A stretch of DNA of 64,000 nucleotides, from positions 2,914,001-2,978,000 of the forward strand of contig NZ_CP120733.1 of NCBI RefSeq assembly GCF_029542625.1, given 5' to 3'. The stretch comes from Tepidibacter hydrothermalis (GTDB lineage Bacteria; Bacillota; Clostridia; Peptostreptococcales; Peptostreptococcaceae). The first letter of the stretch is position 1. Each line of letters opens with the position of its first letter. Positions 44,079-52,891 of the stretch are shown one piece after another. Made by a program: the position numbers and the translations under genes. The notes below the pieces were generated by a model. That model searched no databases and was not told the origin of the DNA. It saw only the letters and a list, made by a program, of their open reading frames with translations.

Positions 44079-45104
44079 TTATTTATTTAAATTCACTATT
44101 TTTGTTTCATTTATAGATTTTACATCCTTGCATCCCGTAAGTATCATAGCTTGTTTCAATTCATTTTTAAAATTATTTATAACTAATTCTACTCCTTCTT
44201 GTCTTCCTCCATAAGATCCCCATATTATAGGTCTAGCTGCTAAAACTGCATCTGCTCCAAGAGCTATGTATTTTAATATATCAACACCTTGTCTTACAGA
44301 CCCATCTGCAAGTATAGTTATTTTACCTTTTACTTTTTTAGCTATTTCAGGTAGAACCTCTGCAACTCCTAGAGTATGATCTAATACTCTTCCTCCATGA
44401 TTAGAAACAACTATAGCAGCAGCCCCTACTTCAACTGCTAGTTCAGCTTCATCAGCAGTCATTATACCTTTTAGTATAAATGGAAGTTTAGTTGATGATA
44501 CTAACTCTTTTAATTCTTCTACTGTTTTAGGTCCAACTGGTTGACCATGAAGCGCCATAGTTATAAGTCCTGCACCATCTATGTCCACTCCTACTGCTAA
44601 AGCACCTGATTCTTCAGCTTTTCTTATATTTTCTATTATTTTTTCGTTTTCTCTAGGTTTTATTATAGGTACTCCAAATCCATCAACTTTTTTTATAGAA
44701 TTCAAACCATCTATAAAAAATTGAGGATTACCACTATCACCAGTCATAGCAAAAGTTCCTGCATTTATACTTCCAATAACTACATCATCACTATACTGAT
44801 CTTCAGTTAGAAATCCTCCCATATTAATAGAACTACCTGTAACAGGAGCTGTTATTAAAGGTATATCTATTTTTTTACCAAATATTTCAGTACTCATATT
44901 CGGATCTTTCGCATCATGTATTGTTCTTAGGTTTATTTTTACATTGTTTAAAGCTTCATAGTTTCTCTTAAATGTGCTTCCAGTCTTAGTTCCTCCCATT
45001 CCAGGAACCTTTCCTGAACATGAATTTCCATCACACTCTCTACAAATACCGCAATAACCTTTCATTCTCTCTCTTGCTAGTTTTTTCACTTCATTTAAGT
45101 CCAT
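44079..45104 (-). CDS. FMN-dependent alpha-hydroxy-acid oxidizing protein with N-terminal cysteine motif
   Basis: 341-aa FMN enzyme of the lactate dehydrogenase/glycolate oxidase family. FMN-barrel signs: ITAPVTGSSINMGG, GVDIDGAGLITM, FILKGIMTADEAE, the catalytic SNHGGRVLD, and LADGSVRQGVDILKYIALGADAVLAARP. The N-terminus carries C18-x2-C21-x2-C24-x4-C29 (YCGICRECDGNSC), not found in classical members and suggesting a metal or Fe-S site. Start ATG 45104 is set by AAGGGGGAG, which lies inside the end of the DUF523 gene; the longer TTG frame begins at that site. Substrate unknown. Confidence 0.85.
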   Translation of the reverse strand: MDLNEVKKLARERMKGYCGICRECDGNSCSGKVPGMGGTKTGSTFKRNYEALNNVKINLRTIHDAKDPNMSTEIFGKKIDIPLITAPVTGSSINMGGFLTEDQYSDDVVIGSINAGTFAMTGDSGNPQFFIDGLNSIKKVDGFGVPIIKPRENEKIIENIRKAEESGALAVGVDIDGAGLITMALHGQPVGPKTVEELKELVSSTKLPFILKGIMTADEAELAVEVGAAAIVVSNHGGRVLDHTLGVAEVLPEIAKKVKGKITILADGSVRQGVDILKYIALGADAVLAARPIIWGSYGGRQEGVELVINNFKNELKQAMILTGCKDVKSINETKIVNLNK

Positions 45105-45105
45105 T

Positions 45106-45561
45106 TTACTCTCCCCCTTCAAAGTATTTTTCTGATTTTAAATCTATACCATCCTTTATTAAAAGAACGGCAGTTATTCCATATCCATCTATAATTTTTG
45201 ATTTAAAACTTCCATCATATACTTGATTAGTTCCACAAGAAGGACTTTTTTCCTTCAATACAGCCTTTTTTATACCTAAAGTTCTACATATTTTTAAAGT
45301 CTCATACGCACCCTTTAAAAATTCTTCGGTTACATCTTGATTTTCTTTATTTATAACTTTAGCTTTTCCATCTATTACATCTTCAGCACTTCCTCCAACT
45401 ATCTCAGCTGGAATCCTAGGGGTGCAAAGCCCCCCTAGTTGTTCTGGACATACAGGTATCACCATTTTATCTTTTAAGTATTCCATAAGCTTATCATTTT
45501 TATTATTTCCACCATTATATTTGCAATCAACACCAATCAAACAAGCAGAAACCAAAATCAT
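45106..45561 (-). CDS. DUF523 family (TudS-like) protein
   Basis: 151 aa. Matches DUF523, a family whose characterised member TudS is an Fe-S-dependent thiouracil desulfidase. Conserved cysteines C7 and C13 (SACLIGVDCKYNG), C38 (PVCPEQLGGL) and C109 (KEKSPSCG) are all present. TudS uses three cysteines to hold a [4Fe-4S] cluster, so a related sulfur-removing role is possible but not proven. Second in the unit mutS2-DUF523-FMN enzyme; 11 nt from mutS2, 1 nt from the next start. Ribosome site TAGGAGATGG. Confidence 0.85.
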   Translation of the reverse strand: MILVSACLIGVDCKYNGGNNKNDKLMEYLKDKMVIPVCPEQLGGLCTPRIPAEIVGGSAEDVIDGKAKVINKENQDVTEEFLKGAYETLKICRTLGIKKAVLKEKSPSCGTNQVYDGSFKSKIIDGYGITAVLLIKDGIDLKSEKYFEGGE

Positions 45562-45572
45562 GCTACCATCTC

Positions 45573-47945
45573 CTATTTAAATTCAACTATAGTAACTCCT
45601 GCTCCACCTTCTCCATACATTCCATCTCTATAACTCTTTATATGTTTATGTCTTTTTAGCATTTCTTTCATTCCAGCTTTTAATACACCTGTTCCTATTC
45701 CATGTATTATAGTGGCCTTTGGTATTCCAGCTAAATAAGCATCATCTAGGTACTTATCAACCTCTACCATGGCCTCTTCAAGATTCATACCTCTTAAATC
45801 AATCTCCTGTTTTATATTGAAGCTCTTTTTCTTAAGTATCTTTCCTGCTCCAGATTTTAAAACATCTTTTTTATTAGCCTTTATTTGCTCTAAAGATGCA
45901 AAAGGAAGGTTCATCTTCATAATACCAATTTGGATTAATGCTTCTTTTTTGTCATTATCAACAGATAACACACTTCCCTGTTGATTAAGCGTTACTACTT
46001 TTACATCATCTCCAGCTTTTAAGTTCTTAATGGCTTTTTTAGCAACTTTAGGAACTATCATGTCTTTAACATTAGAATGAAGATCTTTCATAGACTCATT
46101 CATTTCTCTTCTTAAATTCTCTATCTCTCTATTTTTATCTTTATTAACACCTTGCTTTTGAAGATCTCTAATTTCTTTAATTATCATGTCAGCTTCTTCT
46201 TTGGAATCTCTCATAATCTTTAAAGCATCTCTTTTTGCTTCATTAATTATTTTATCTCTTTGTACAGCTAATCTCTCAGTTTTTGTAAGAAGCTCTTCTT
46301 TTAATTTTCTAACTTCTTCTTTAAGTCTATTTGCTTCTTCTTTTTCTTTTAGCGTATCTATTCTGTTTTGTTCTATATTTTGAAGCAGATCTTCAAATTC
46401 TATATTTTCGCTATCTATAAAGTTTTTAGCCTTTTCTATTATATAATCCCCAAGCCCAAGCCTTTTAGATATTTCAAATGCATTCGATTTACCAGGAACC
46501 CCAATTAATAGTTTATAAGTGGGACTTAAAGTTTGAATATTAAATTCCACGGCAGCATTCTCAACACCATTTTTAGTAAGTGCATAATGCTTAAGTTCAC
46601 TATAGTGAGTTGTAGCTATTGTAATAGCTTTAAGATCGTATAAATTGTTAAGTATTGCCATAGCAAGTGCCGCCCCCTCAACAGGATCAGTACCAGCTCC
46701 AAGTTCATCAAATAATACCAAAGAATTAGTAGTTACATCGTCTAATATATCAACAATATTAGTCATATGAGATGAAAATGTTGATAAACTTTGCTCAATA
46801 CTTTGCTCATCTCCTATATCTGCAAATATGTTATCAAATATACACATATGACTTCCATAATCTGCTGGTATATGAAGACCACTTTGAGTCATAAGAGAGA
46901 ATAACCCTACAGTTTTAAGAGTTACCGTCTTACCACCAGTATTTGGTCCTGTTACAACTAATGTACTAAATTCTTTTCCAATCCATATATTACTCGGTAC
47001 AACATCCTTAGGATCAAGAAGAGGATGTCTTCCATTTTTTATATTAAGATTTTTTTCATCAATTATCTTAGGCTCTATAGCCTTCATTGAAAAAGATAAC
47101 TTACCTTTAGCAAATATAAAATCTACTTTTCCAAGTATCTTTCCATTAGATATTACTTCATCTGCTACTTCTCCAATAAAACTTGAAAGTTCACTAAGTA
47201 TTCTCTCCATCTCTTCTCTTTCTTTAAGCTTAAGCTCTCTCAATTCATTATTCATATTTACTATTGACATAGGTTCTATGAACAAAGTAGCTCCCGATGA
47301 AGATTGATCATGTATAATTCCAGCAACAATTGATCTATACTCTTGTTTTACAGGCACTACAAATCTATCTCCTCTTACAGTAATTATTGCATCCTGTAAA
47401 TACTTTTGATAGGAAGTTGAAGATATTATAGAGTTAAGCTTAGATCTTATAGATTGATTTTTTTGAACAATACCACGTCTTAAGCTCTTAAGAGTATGAC
47501 TTGCATTATCAGACATCTCTACTTCACTTATTATAGAATTTAATATTTTATCTTCTATATCCTTGAAAGTGTGAAGGCTATCAGTTAAAGCCTGTATTAT
47601 CGGATAAGACTCATCTTCTGACTTTCCTATACTGTTTTTTAAAACTCTAGCACCTCTTAAAGTATCTCCAACCATTAAAAGTTGTCCCATATCAAGAGAT
47701 GAACCTATCTTTGTTTTTTTAGCAAGCATCTCTACATCGTGTATCCCACCAAGAGGAACTGATCCTCTTTTAATTATTATAGATTGTGCTTCACTAGTTT
47801 CCTTTTGCATTTGAATAACTTCCTCAAGATTAGTAGATGGCTCTAATTCATCTACATATCTTTTTCCTAAAGAAGAAGATACCCTCTCTTTTAACATATC
47901 TATTATTTTAAAATATTCTAAAACTCTTAATGATTTCTGATTCAT
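45573..47945 (-). CDS. mutS2: Endonuclease MutS2
   Basis: MutS-family ATPase acting on recombination intermediates and, in Bacillus, on stalled ribosomes. 790 aa, normal. Core domain, Walker A GPNTGGKTVTLKT near 333-345, Walker B LVLFDELGAGTDP, then a long coiled coil (about 510-640) and a KOW-like segment; C-terminal Smr nuclease domain with IDLRGMNLEEAM and IIHGIGTGVLKAG. No mismatch-recognition domain at the N-terminus, separating it from MutS. AAGGAGG precedes ATG 47945. Confidence 0.96.
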   Translation of the reverse strand: MNQKSLRVLEYFKIIDMLKERVSSSLGKRYVDELEPSTNLEEVIQMQKETSEAQSIIIKRGSVPLGGIHDVEMLAKKTKIGSSLDMGQLLMVGDTLRGARVLKNSIGKSEDESYPIIQALTDSLHTFKDIEDKILNSIISEVEMSDNASHTLKSLRRGIVQKNQSIRSKLNSIISSTSYQKYLQDAIITVRGDRFVVPVKQEYRSIVAGIIHDQSSSGATLFIEPMSIVNMNNELRELKLKEREEMERILSELSSFIGEVADEVISNGKILGKVDFIFAKGKLSFSMKAIEPKIIDEKNLNIKNGRHPLLDPKDVVPSNIWIGKEFSTLVVTGPNTGGKTVTLKTVGLFSLMTQSGLHIPADYGSHMCIFDNIFADIGDEQSIEQSLSTFSSHMTNIVDILDDVTTNSLVLFDELGAGTDPVEGAALAMAILNNLYDLKAITIATTHYSELKHYALTKNGVENAAVEFNIQTLSPTYKLLIGVPGKSNAFEISKRLGLGDYIIEKAKNFIDSENIEFEDLLQNIEQNRIDTLKEKEEANRLKEEVRKLKEELLTKTERLAVQRDKIINEAKRDALKIMRDSKEEADMIIKEIRDLQKQGVNKDKNREIENLRREMNESMKDLHSNVKDMIVPKVAKKAIKNLKAGDDVKVVTLNQQGSVLSVDNDKKEALIQIGIMKMNLPFASLEQIKANKKDVLKSGAGKILKKKSFNIKQEIDLRGMNLEEAMVEVDKYLDDAYLAGIPKATIIHGIGTGVLKAGMKEMLKRHKHIKSYRDGMYGEGGAGVTIVEFK

Positions 47946-47964
47946 ATTTCCTCCTTAAAATTAC

Positions 47965-48129
47965 CTAAATATCATTTTTTCCTATATATATATCTAAAGC
48001 TTTTATACCTCTTCTTGCGAGCTTTATAAATAGAACTAAACAGTACACACTAAGCCCAAAAAATCCCAATATAAATATCATATATACAAGCATAAATGCA
48101 CCTAACGAACTTGGACTATCTATACCCAT
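47965..48129 (-). CDS. Small single-span membrane protein upstream of mutS2
   Basis: 54-aa protein, short enough to be missed by length cut-offs. ATG at 48129 follows AAGGGGTGAT. MGIDSPSSLGAF leads into one hydrophobic segment (about 13-37: MLVYMIFILGFFGLSVYCLV and on), then a basic KLARRGIKALDIYIGKNDI tail, so the C-terminus should face the cytoplasm. The stop lies 19 nt before mutS2, whose ribosome site is in the gap, so they are one transcript. No known family; function unknown. Confidence 0.7.
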   Translation of the reverse strand: MGIDSPSSLGAFMLVYMIFILGFFGLSVYCLVLFIKLARRGIKALDIYIGKNDI

Positions 48130-48291
48130 AATTATCACCCCTTAAATTTGATCCTAACTTATATTTTATCAATAAAAGCTATTATATGTAAGGTTAAAAA
48201 TTTTTTTTTGAAACCATTGTATTTTTAACTTATTTCCCTGATAACAAATTCATTTTTCAGATTATTCGTTCAACTAATAGCATTGTATATA

Positions 48292-48300
48292 TGTTATAAT
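48292..48300 (+). promoter_or_regulatory. Probable extended -10 promoter of pepD
   Basis: TGTTATAAT without a convincing -35. The rest of 48130-48422 is very AT-rich and I see nothing else in it. Confidence 0.5.
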
Positions 48301-48422
48301 ACAAACTATATATACATATAAATTAATTTATATATGTTTTTTATACATTAATTTTTAACTTATTTTTACATACATAATGTTATTCACAAATATAAAAAAA
48401 TTTTTAATTAGGAGTTGATTTT

Positions 48423-49880
48423 ATGAGCAATGTTTTAAAGAATTTAAAGCCTGAAGCAGTTTTTAGATATTTTGCAGAAATGTCTGAAATACCTAGAGGT
48501 TCAGGAAATGAAAAAGCTATAAGTGACTACTTAGTGGATTTTGCTAAAAAACACAATTTAGAAGTAATTCAAGATGAGGTTTTAAATGTTATCATCAAAA
48601 AACCCGCTACTAAAGGATATGAAAATGCTCCTTGTATAATCCTTCAAGGACATATGGATATGGTATGTGAAAAAAACAAAGGAACTGATCATGACTTTGA
48701 AAAAGATCCTCTAAAGTTAAAAATAGTTGATAATTATATATATGCAGATAACACTACACTTGGAGCGGACAATGGAATAGCTGTAGCTTATGCTTTAGCT
48801 ATACTTGAAGCAAATGATTTAGAACACCCTGCACTTGAAGTACTAATAACTTCAGAAGAAGAAACAGGAATGGGAGGAGCTATAAACCTAAATCCATCTC
48901 ACTTAAAAGGAGAATACCTTGTAAATCTTGATTCTGAAGAAGAAGGATACCTTCTAGTTAGCTGTGCTGGTGGAGTTAGAACAAGACAAGTTCTTCCTAT
49001 AGTTTGGGAAGATGCAGATACTAATTTAACTGCTTATAAAATAGATATAACAGGATTAAAAGGCGGCCATTCTGGATCGGACATAATAAAGCAGAGAGGA
49101 AACTCTAATAAGCTAATGGGAAGAATTCTTTCTAAGTTAAACGATGAGATAAACTACTCTATATCGAATGTTCACGGAGGAGCAAAAATGAATGCAATAC
49201 CTCGTGAATGTGAAGCTGTAATACTTACAGATTCTAAGAATGAGAAATCACTTTGTGAAACAATGGAAAATTTAAATACTATATTCAAAAGCGAATTTGC
49301 AACTTCAGATCCTAGTGTATCTATTGAAGTTAAGAAATATGAAGATAAAATAGAAAAAGTATTATCAAAAGAGACTATGACTAAATTAATATCTTCTTTG
49401 GTTTTAATTCCAAATGGAATCAAAACTATGAGCATGGATATTGAAGACCTTGTAGAAAGTTCTACAAATCTTGGTGTAGTTATAACTCACGATAACGAAA
49501 TTACATTCGAAAGTGCTGTTAGAAGTTCTGTTAAGACCTTAAAGTATAATATACTTAACGAAATGAAGTATATTGCTAATTTACTTAATTGTGAATTTTT
49601 AGCTGACTCTGATTATCCAGAATGGTCTTACAAGTCTGATTCTAAACTTAGAGAAATCTGTCAAAACGTTTACAAAAACAAGTACAATAAAGAAGCTAAG
49701 GTTATAGCTATTCATGCAGGTCTTGAGTGTGGTCTTTTACTTGAAAAAATGCCTCACGTAGATGCTATATCACTAGGTCCTGATATGTTTGATGTTCATA
49801 CACCAGAAGAGCATTTAGACATAGATTCAACACAAAGAACTTACGAGTACTTATTAGATATATTAAAGAATATAAAGTAA
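48423..49880 (+). CDS. pepD: Aminoacyl-histidine dipeptidase (Xaa-His dipeptidase)
   Basis: Zinc M20-family dipeptidase, cytoplasmic, cleaving dipeptides such as carnosine-type substrates. 485 aa, as in E. coli PepD. Metal and catalytic motifs: LQGHMDMVCEK (His, Asp near 78-80), TTLGADNGIAVAYALA (bridging Asp), ITSEEETGMGG (catalytic Glu pair) and a late HAGLECGLL (His). AGGAG lies 6 nt before ATG 48423. Monocistronic with a strong terminator. Confidence 0.94.
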   Translation: MSNVLKNLKPEAVFRYFAEMSEIPRGSGNEKAISDYLVDFAKKHNLEVIQDEVLNVIIKKPATKGYENAPCIILQGHMDMVCEKNKGTDHDFEKDPLKLKIVDNYIYADNTTLGADNGIAVAYALAILEANDLEHPALEVLITSEEETGMGGAINLNPSHLKGEYLVNLDSEEEGYLLVSCAGGVRTRQVLPIVWEDADTNLTAYKIDITGLKGGHSGSDIIKQRGNSNKLMGRILSKLNDEINYSISNVHGGAKMNAIPRECEAVILTDSKNEKSLCETMENLNTIFKSEFATSDPSVSIEVKKYEDKIEKVLSKETMTKLISSLVLIPNGIKTMSMDIEDLVESSTNLGVVITHDNEITFESAVRSSVKTLKYNILNEMKYIANLLNCEFLADSDYPEWSYKSDSKLREICQNVYKNKYNKEAKVIAIHAGLECGLLLEKMPHVDAISLGPDMFDVHTPEEHLDIDSTQRTYEYLLDILKNIK

Positions 49881-49884
49881 TTTA

Positions 49885-49938
49885 AAAAAGAGCTATCTCA
49901 AAATAGAAAACACTTTCTATAACGAGATAGCTCTTTTT
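49885..49938 (+). terminator. Terminator after pepD
   Basis: 15-bp perfect arms AAAAAGAGCTATCTC/GAGATAGCTCTTTTT with an inner ATAGAAA/TTTCTAT helix; T-runs on both strands. Confidence 0.88.
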
Positions 49939-49952
49939 ATTGTTTTTAACCG

Positions 49953-50157
49953 AAAAATTATACTTATTAAAATACCGATACTTACGTCAATATTTTTATA
50001 AAACTACAGATTGTGCCTTATTAAATATACTAAAACTTCTTAAACTCCCTATGGTCAAACAAAGAAGTTTCTTAACGTATATTTAAACACCTCAATCTAA
50101 GTTTGATTGAAAAATATTAACCAAAAGTATCTAACATTTTAATAAGCATAATTTTTT
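49953..50157. repeat. Family A palindromic repeat, copy A4
   Basis: 205 bp between convergent pepD and the PepSY gene. Outer arms AAAAATTATACTTATTAAAAT and near-complement; internal loop ACC facing TAAC followed by GATACTT/AAGTATC (other copies have GTGAAT/ATTCAC); apical loop CTCCCTATGGTCAAACA closed by AAACTTCTT/AAGAAGTTT. The best example of changed stem with kept loops. Confidence 0.85.
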
Positions 50158-50210
50158 AATTAGTGTTTTTAAAACAATGTATGTTATCAATATATTTAAA
50201 TTGCAAACTA

Positions 50211-50328
50211 GAACTTTAGGATTTATATTAAGTTTGAGCGTATTTATATAGCTGTTTTAACCTTGTATGTTTTTAATAAAAAACTGCTATATAAGCTTAG
50301 CGAAAAATTAATATAAATTTTAAAGTTC
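50211..50328. repeat. Palindromic repeat family C, copy C1
   Basis: 118 bp. GAACTTTA/TAAAGTTC ends, then ATTTATATTAA/TTAATATAAAT, inner TATATAGC/GCTATATA and a loop with CCTTGTATG. Shares inner stem and loop with C2 at 61018-61170, while the outer stems differ. Confidence 0.75.
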
Positions 50329-50342
50329 GATGCTAAACATAG

Positions 50343-50398
50343 AAAAATAGCTATCTCAAGAATGATTTTATAAAGTTCTCTTGAGATAGCTGTTTTTT
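50343..50398 (-). terminator. Terminator after the PepSY/SLH gene
   Basis: AAAATAGCTATCTCAAGA/TCTTGAGATAGCTGTTTT stem touching the stop codon. Its core AGCTATCTC is the same as in the pepD terminator 400 bp away. Confidence 0.85.
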
Positions 50399-52466
50399 AC
50401 TTGTTCAAATAGTTGTATATCATAATAGCTGCATTCGCTCTTGTAAGTTCTTCATTTGGATTTAATTTTCCATTGTATCCTGATACTATATTAAGTCCAT
50501 ATCCAATAGATGCATATCCTTTGAAATCTTCGGCTACATCATCAAATGGACAATTAAATATTCCTTTTATATTAGCAACAGGTTCATATTTTAGACCTTT
50601 TATAATAACTTTAAGTGCTTCTTTTTTAGTCATAATTTTGTCTGGGTTTACATCTTCTTCATTTATTATTCCCTCTCTTATTAGGTATGCATACATATTG
50701 TCCATTGATTCAACTTCACCATAATAAGAGTTTATAGTCTTCATGTATAACTTCAAGAAATCACTTTGAATTATTTTTTCATTAGGTTTAAAAAACTCGC
50801 TATCAAATTTTATTCCAAATTCTCTAAGCTTTTCTATTTGCTTTTGTGCATAATGTCCATTTATGTCCTTATAATTTACATTTTCAACTTTTTTATACTT
50901 TGTTTTATCATCGTATATTATGTCTCCATTAGTAGCATCTATGTTATGAGGTATACTATTATCTAGTACATAAACTAATTTAGCATATTCTTCCTCTTTA
51001 TTATTTTTATAATCATAGTTCTTTTTATATTCAAGATTTATACCTATTTTATCAAATAAAATGTTATACGCCTTATCCATTCCTATAACATTTGGCTTTT
51101 TAAATTCAATATCATCCCATACTATATTAAGTGCATTTATATTTCCTAATACCGCATCATAACCAATTGTTATATAATTATTTTCATATTCTATACCATT
51201 TACCACTCTATTGAATTTAAAATTATAGTATTTAGGTTTAGAATTTTCTTGAATATCATAAAACTCATCATAGCTATCATCGTATTTTAAAGAATCATTT
51301 TTATCACTGTAAAATTCACTTAAAAACTTTTGAGCTTCTTTTTTTGCATAATCCTTATCATATTTTGCTTCACGGTCTGCATCATATGGTAGATATTTAT
51401 TGAATGTTTTTATTTCTCCTGAAGATGCATCTATTGATACATGAACGCTTCCTGATTTTTTATCGTTTGAGATGTAATTTAGATACCATGTATATTTAGA
51501 ATCATCTAAATAACTTTTATTTAAACTATAGCTTTTAAGTTCATGCTCAGAAGACATTTTTATAAATTTAGACTCTCTAGCTATTTTATCTGCATCCTCT
51601 TTTGATATTAAATTAGAAACTTCATTTACAGCCTTTATCTCCTCTTCTGACAGTCCAACATCTTTTTTCTCCACACTACTTCCTTCATTTAAATCTGCAT
51701 TTTTATAATAAATAATATTTGAATCTATTTTTTCCTTCTTTCCAGTTAATGCATCTATTCCATAAGTGCTTCCATACTTATTAGTATACACAAGATATGG
51801 TTTTGAATCTTTATCATACCCTTTTCTATAAACTAATTTAAGTCCTAATTCCTCAATGTATTTTTGTTTAGCTTTGTCTAAACCTATTATTTTATCAGTA
51901 CCTTTAAATTTAACATTATAATCATAATTTAAATTATAATCAGTTACTTCTTTAGTCTCCTTATTTACAACAACTCTAACACCATTATCATAAAAAGGAA
52001 CTTCATTAACTAATCTAATGTAATTAAAATAATAAGAATCACTTTGTATAGTACTGTTATCTTCTTCTATATATTTAAGTTCATTTATCAGCTTTGGATC
52101 TATAAATTTTATAAATTCATCCGATATTTTTTTTGCTTCATCCTTACTTATAACATTTATATTCGTATCATTCTTGTAATTCGAATCACTTTTTCTATAG
52201 CTTTTTATATATCCATCATTATCTATAGATACAGATATTCTCCTGCTAAGTTTTTCTTCTGTACTCCAATTTAAATTCCAAATAGTTTTACCATTGTTGC
52301 TCTTATAGTATTCAAAGTTTTTAAACTCATCACCTATATTAAATTTGTTCTTAGCCTTTAATATAGCTTTTTCCAAACCATCATTTTCTTTCGCCATACT
52401 TATAGATGGTACGAATGCAACTATCATCATTACCAAAGACATAATAACAGCTATTCCTTTTTTCAA
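50397..52466 (-). CDS. Secreted PepSY/YcdB-type protein with SLH domains
   Basis: 689-aa exported protein. An N-terminal signal peptide (MKKGIAVIMSLVMMIVAFV, cleavage probably after SISMA) is followed by repeated YcdB/YcdC-PepSY-like modules (about 30-545; recurring ISKxDAxKI/TWYLNYxS and IDATNGDII elements), and S-layer homology regions at the C-terminus (YKDINGHYAQKQIEKL, and PFDDVAEDFKGYASIGYGL with LTRANAAIMIYNYL), which anchor proteins to the cell wall. PepSY modules are thought to inhibit or modulate peptidases. Start is TTG at 52466 with AAGGAGAT upstream. Monocistronic. Confidence 0.83.
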   Translation of the reverse strand: MKKGIAVIMSLVMMIVAFVPSISMAKENDGLEKAILKAKNKFNIGDEFKNFEYYKSNNGKTIWNLNWSTEEKLSRRISVSIDNDGYIKSYRKSDSNYKNDTNINVISKDEAKKISDEFIKFIDPKLINELKYIEEDNSTIQSDSYYFNYIRLVNEVPFYDNGVRVVVNKETKEVTDYNLNYDYNVKFKGTDKIIGLDKAKQKYIEELGLKLVYRKGYDKDSKPYLVYTNKYGSTYGIDALTGKKEKIDSNIIYYKNADLNEGSSVEKKDVGLSEEEIKAVNEVSNLISKEDADKIARESKFIKMSSEHELKSYSLNKSYLDDSKYTWYLNYISNDKKSGSVHVSIDASSGEIKTFNKYLPYDADREAKYDKDYAKKEAQKFLSEFYSDKNDSLKYDDSYDEFYDIQENSKPKYYNFKFNRVVNGIEYENNYITIGYDAVLGNINALNIVWDDIEFKKPNVIGMDKAYNILFDKIGINLEYKKNYDYKNNKEEEYAKLVYVLDNSIPHNIDATNGDIIYDDKTKYKKVENVNYKDINGHYAQKQIEKLREFGIKFDSEFFKPNEKIIQSDFLKLYMKTINSYYGEVESMDNMYAYLIREGIINEEDVNPDKIMTKKEALKVIIKGLKYEPVANIKGIFNCPFDDVAEDFKGYASIGYGLNIVSGYNGKLNPNEELTRANAAIMIYNYLNK

Positions 52467-52567
52467 TTTAAATCATCTCCTTTTATATTCTTTCTACTAA
52501 TTAGACGATTTTTTTTATAAAAAGTTCCATTCATTATAAAAATTTATTACATTTTCGCTATGTTAAT

Positions 52568-52843
52568 TTATGCTCCGTATAAAAGAAAAGTAAATGCAAT
52601 AAATATTAACCATGCTAAATATAAAAAAAATAAACTCAATAATCCCTTACGAGACATGTCAGTCATAATCGCTAAACCTATAATAGCAACCATTGCTATT
52701 ATAGAAAAGTTCATCGATAATGACATATATTTCAATATTATATCAAGATGATTAGAAGATTTTCCCCAAAATGCAATTATCATGTTTATAACAAACCCAC
52801 AACAGAGAATATTCCATACTATTAATGAAGTTTTTGATTTCAT
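52568..52843 (-). CDS. Small three-span membrane protein
   Basis: 91 aa with three hydrophobic segments: SLIVWNILCCGFVINMIIAFW (about 6-26), a second near 40-58 (MSLSMNFSIIAMVAIIGLA) and LLSLFFLYLAWLIFIAFTFL (about 68-87). Family not recognised. ATG 52843 follows AAGGAGAT, which supports a real gene. It lies 100 bp upstream of the PepSY gene on the same strand and just after the NUDIX gene. Confidence 0.7.
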   Translation of the reverse strand: MKSKTSLIVWNILCCGFVINMIIAFWGKSSNHLDIILKYMSLSMNFSIIAMVAIIGLAIMTDMSRKGLLSLFFLYLAWLIFIAFTFLLYGA

Positions 52844-52891
52844 TATTATCTCCTTTCACAAATTTGCAAGCTATTATTTCAGTATATTTTT

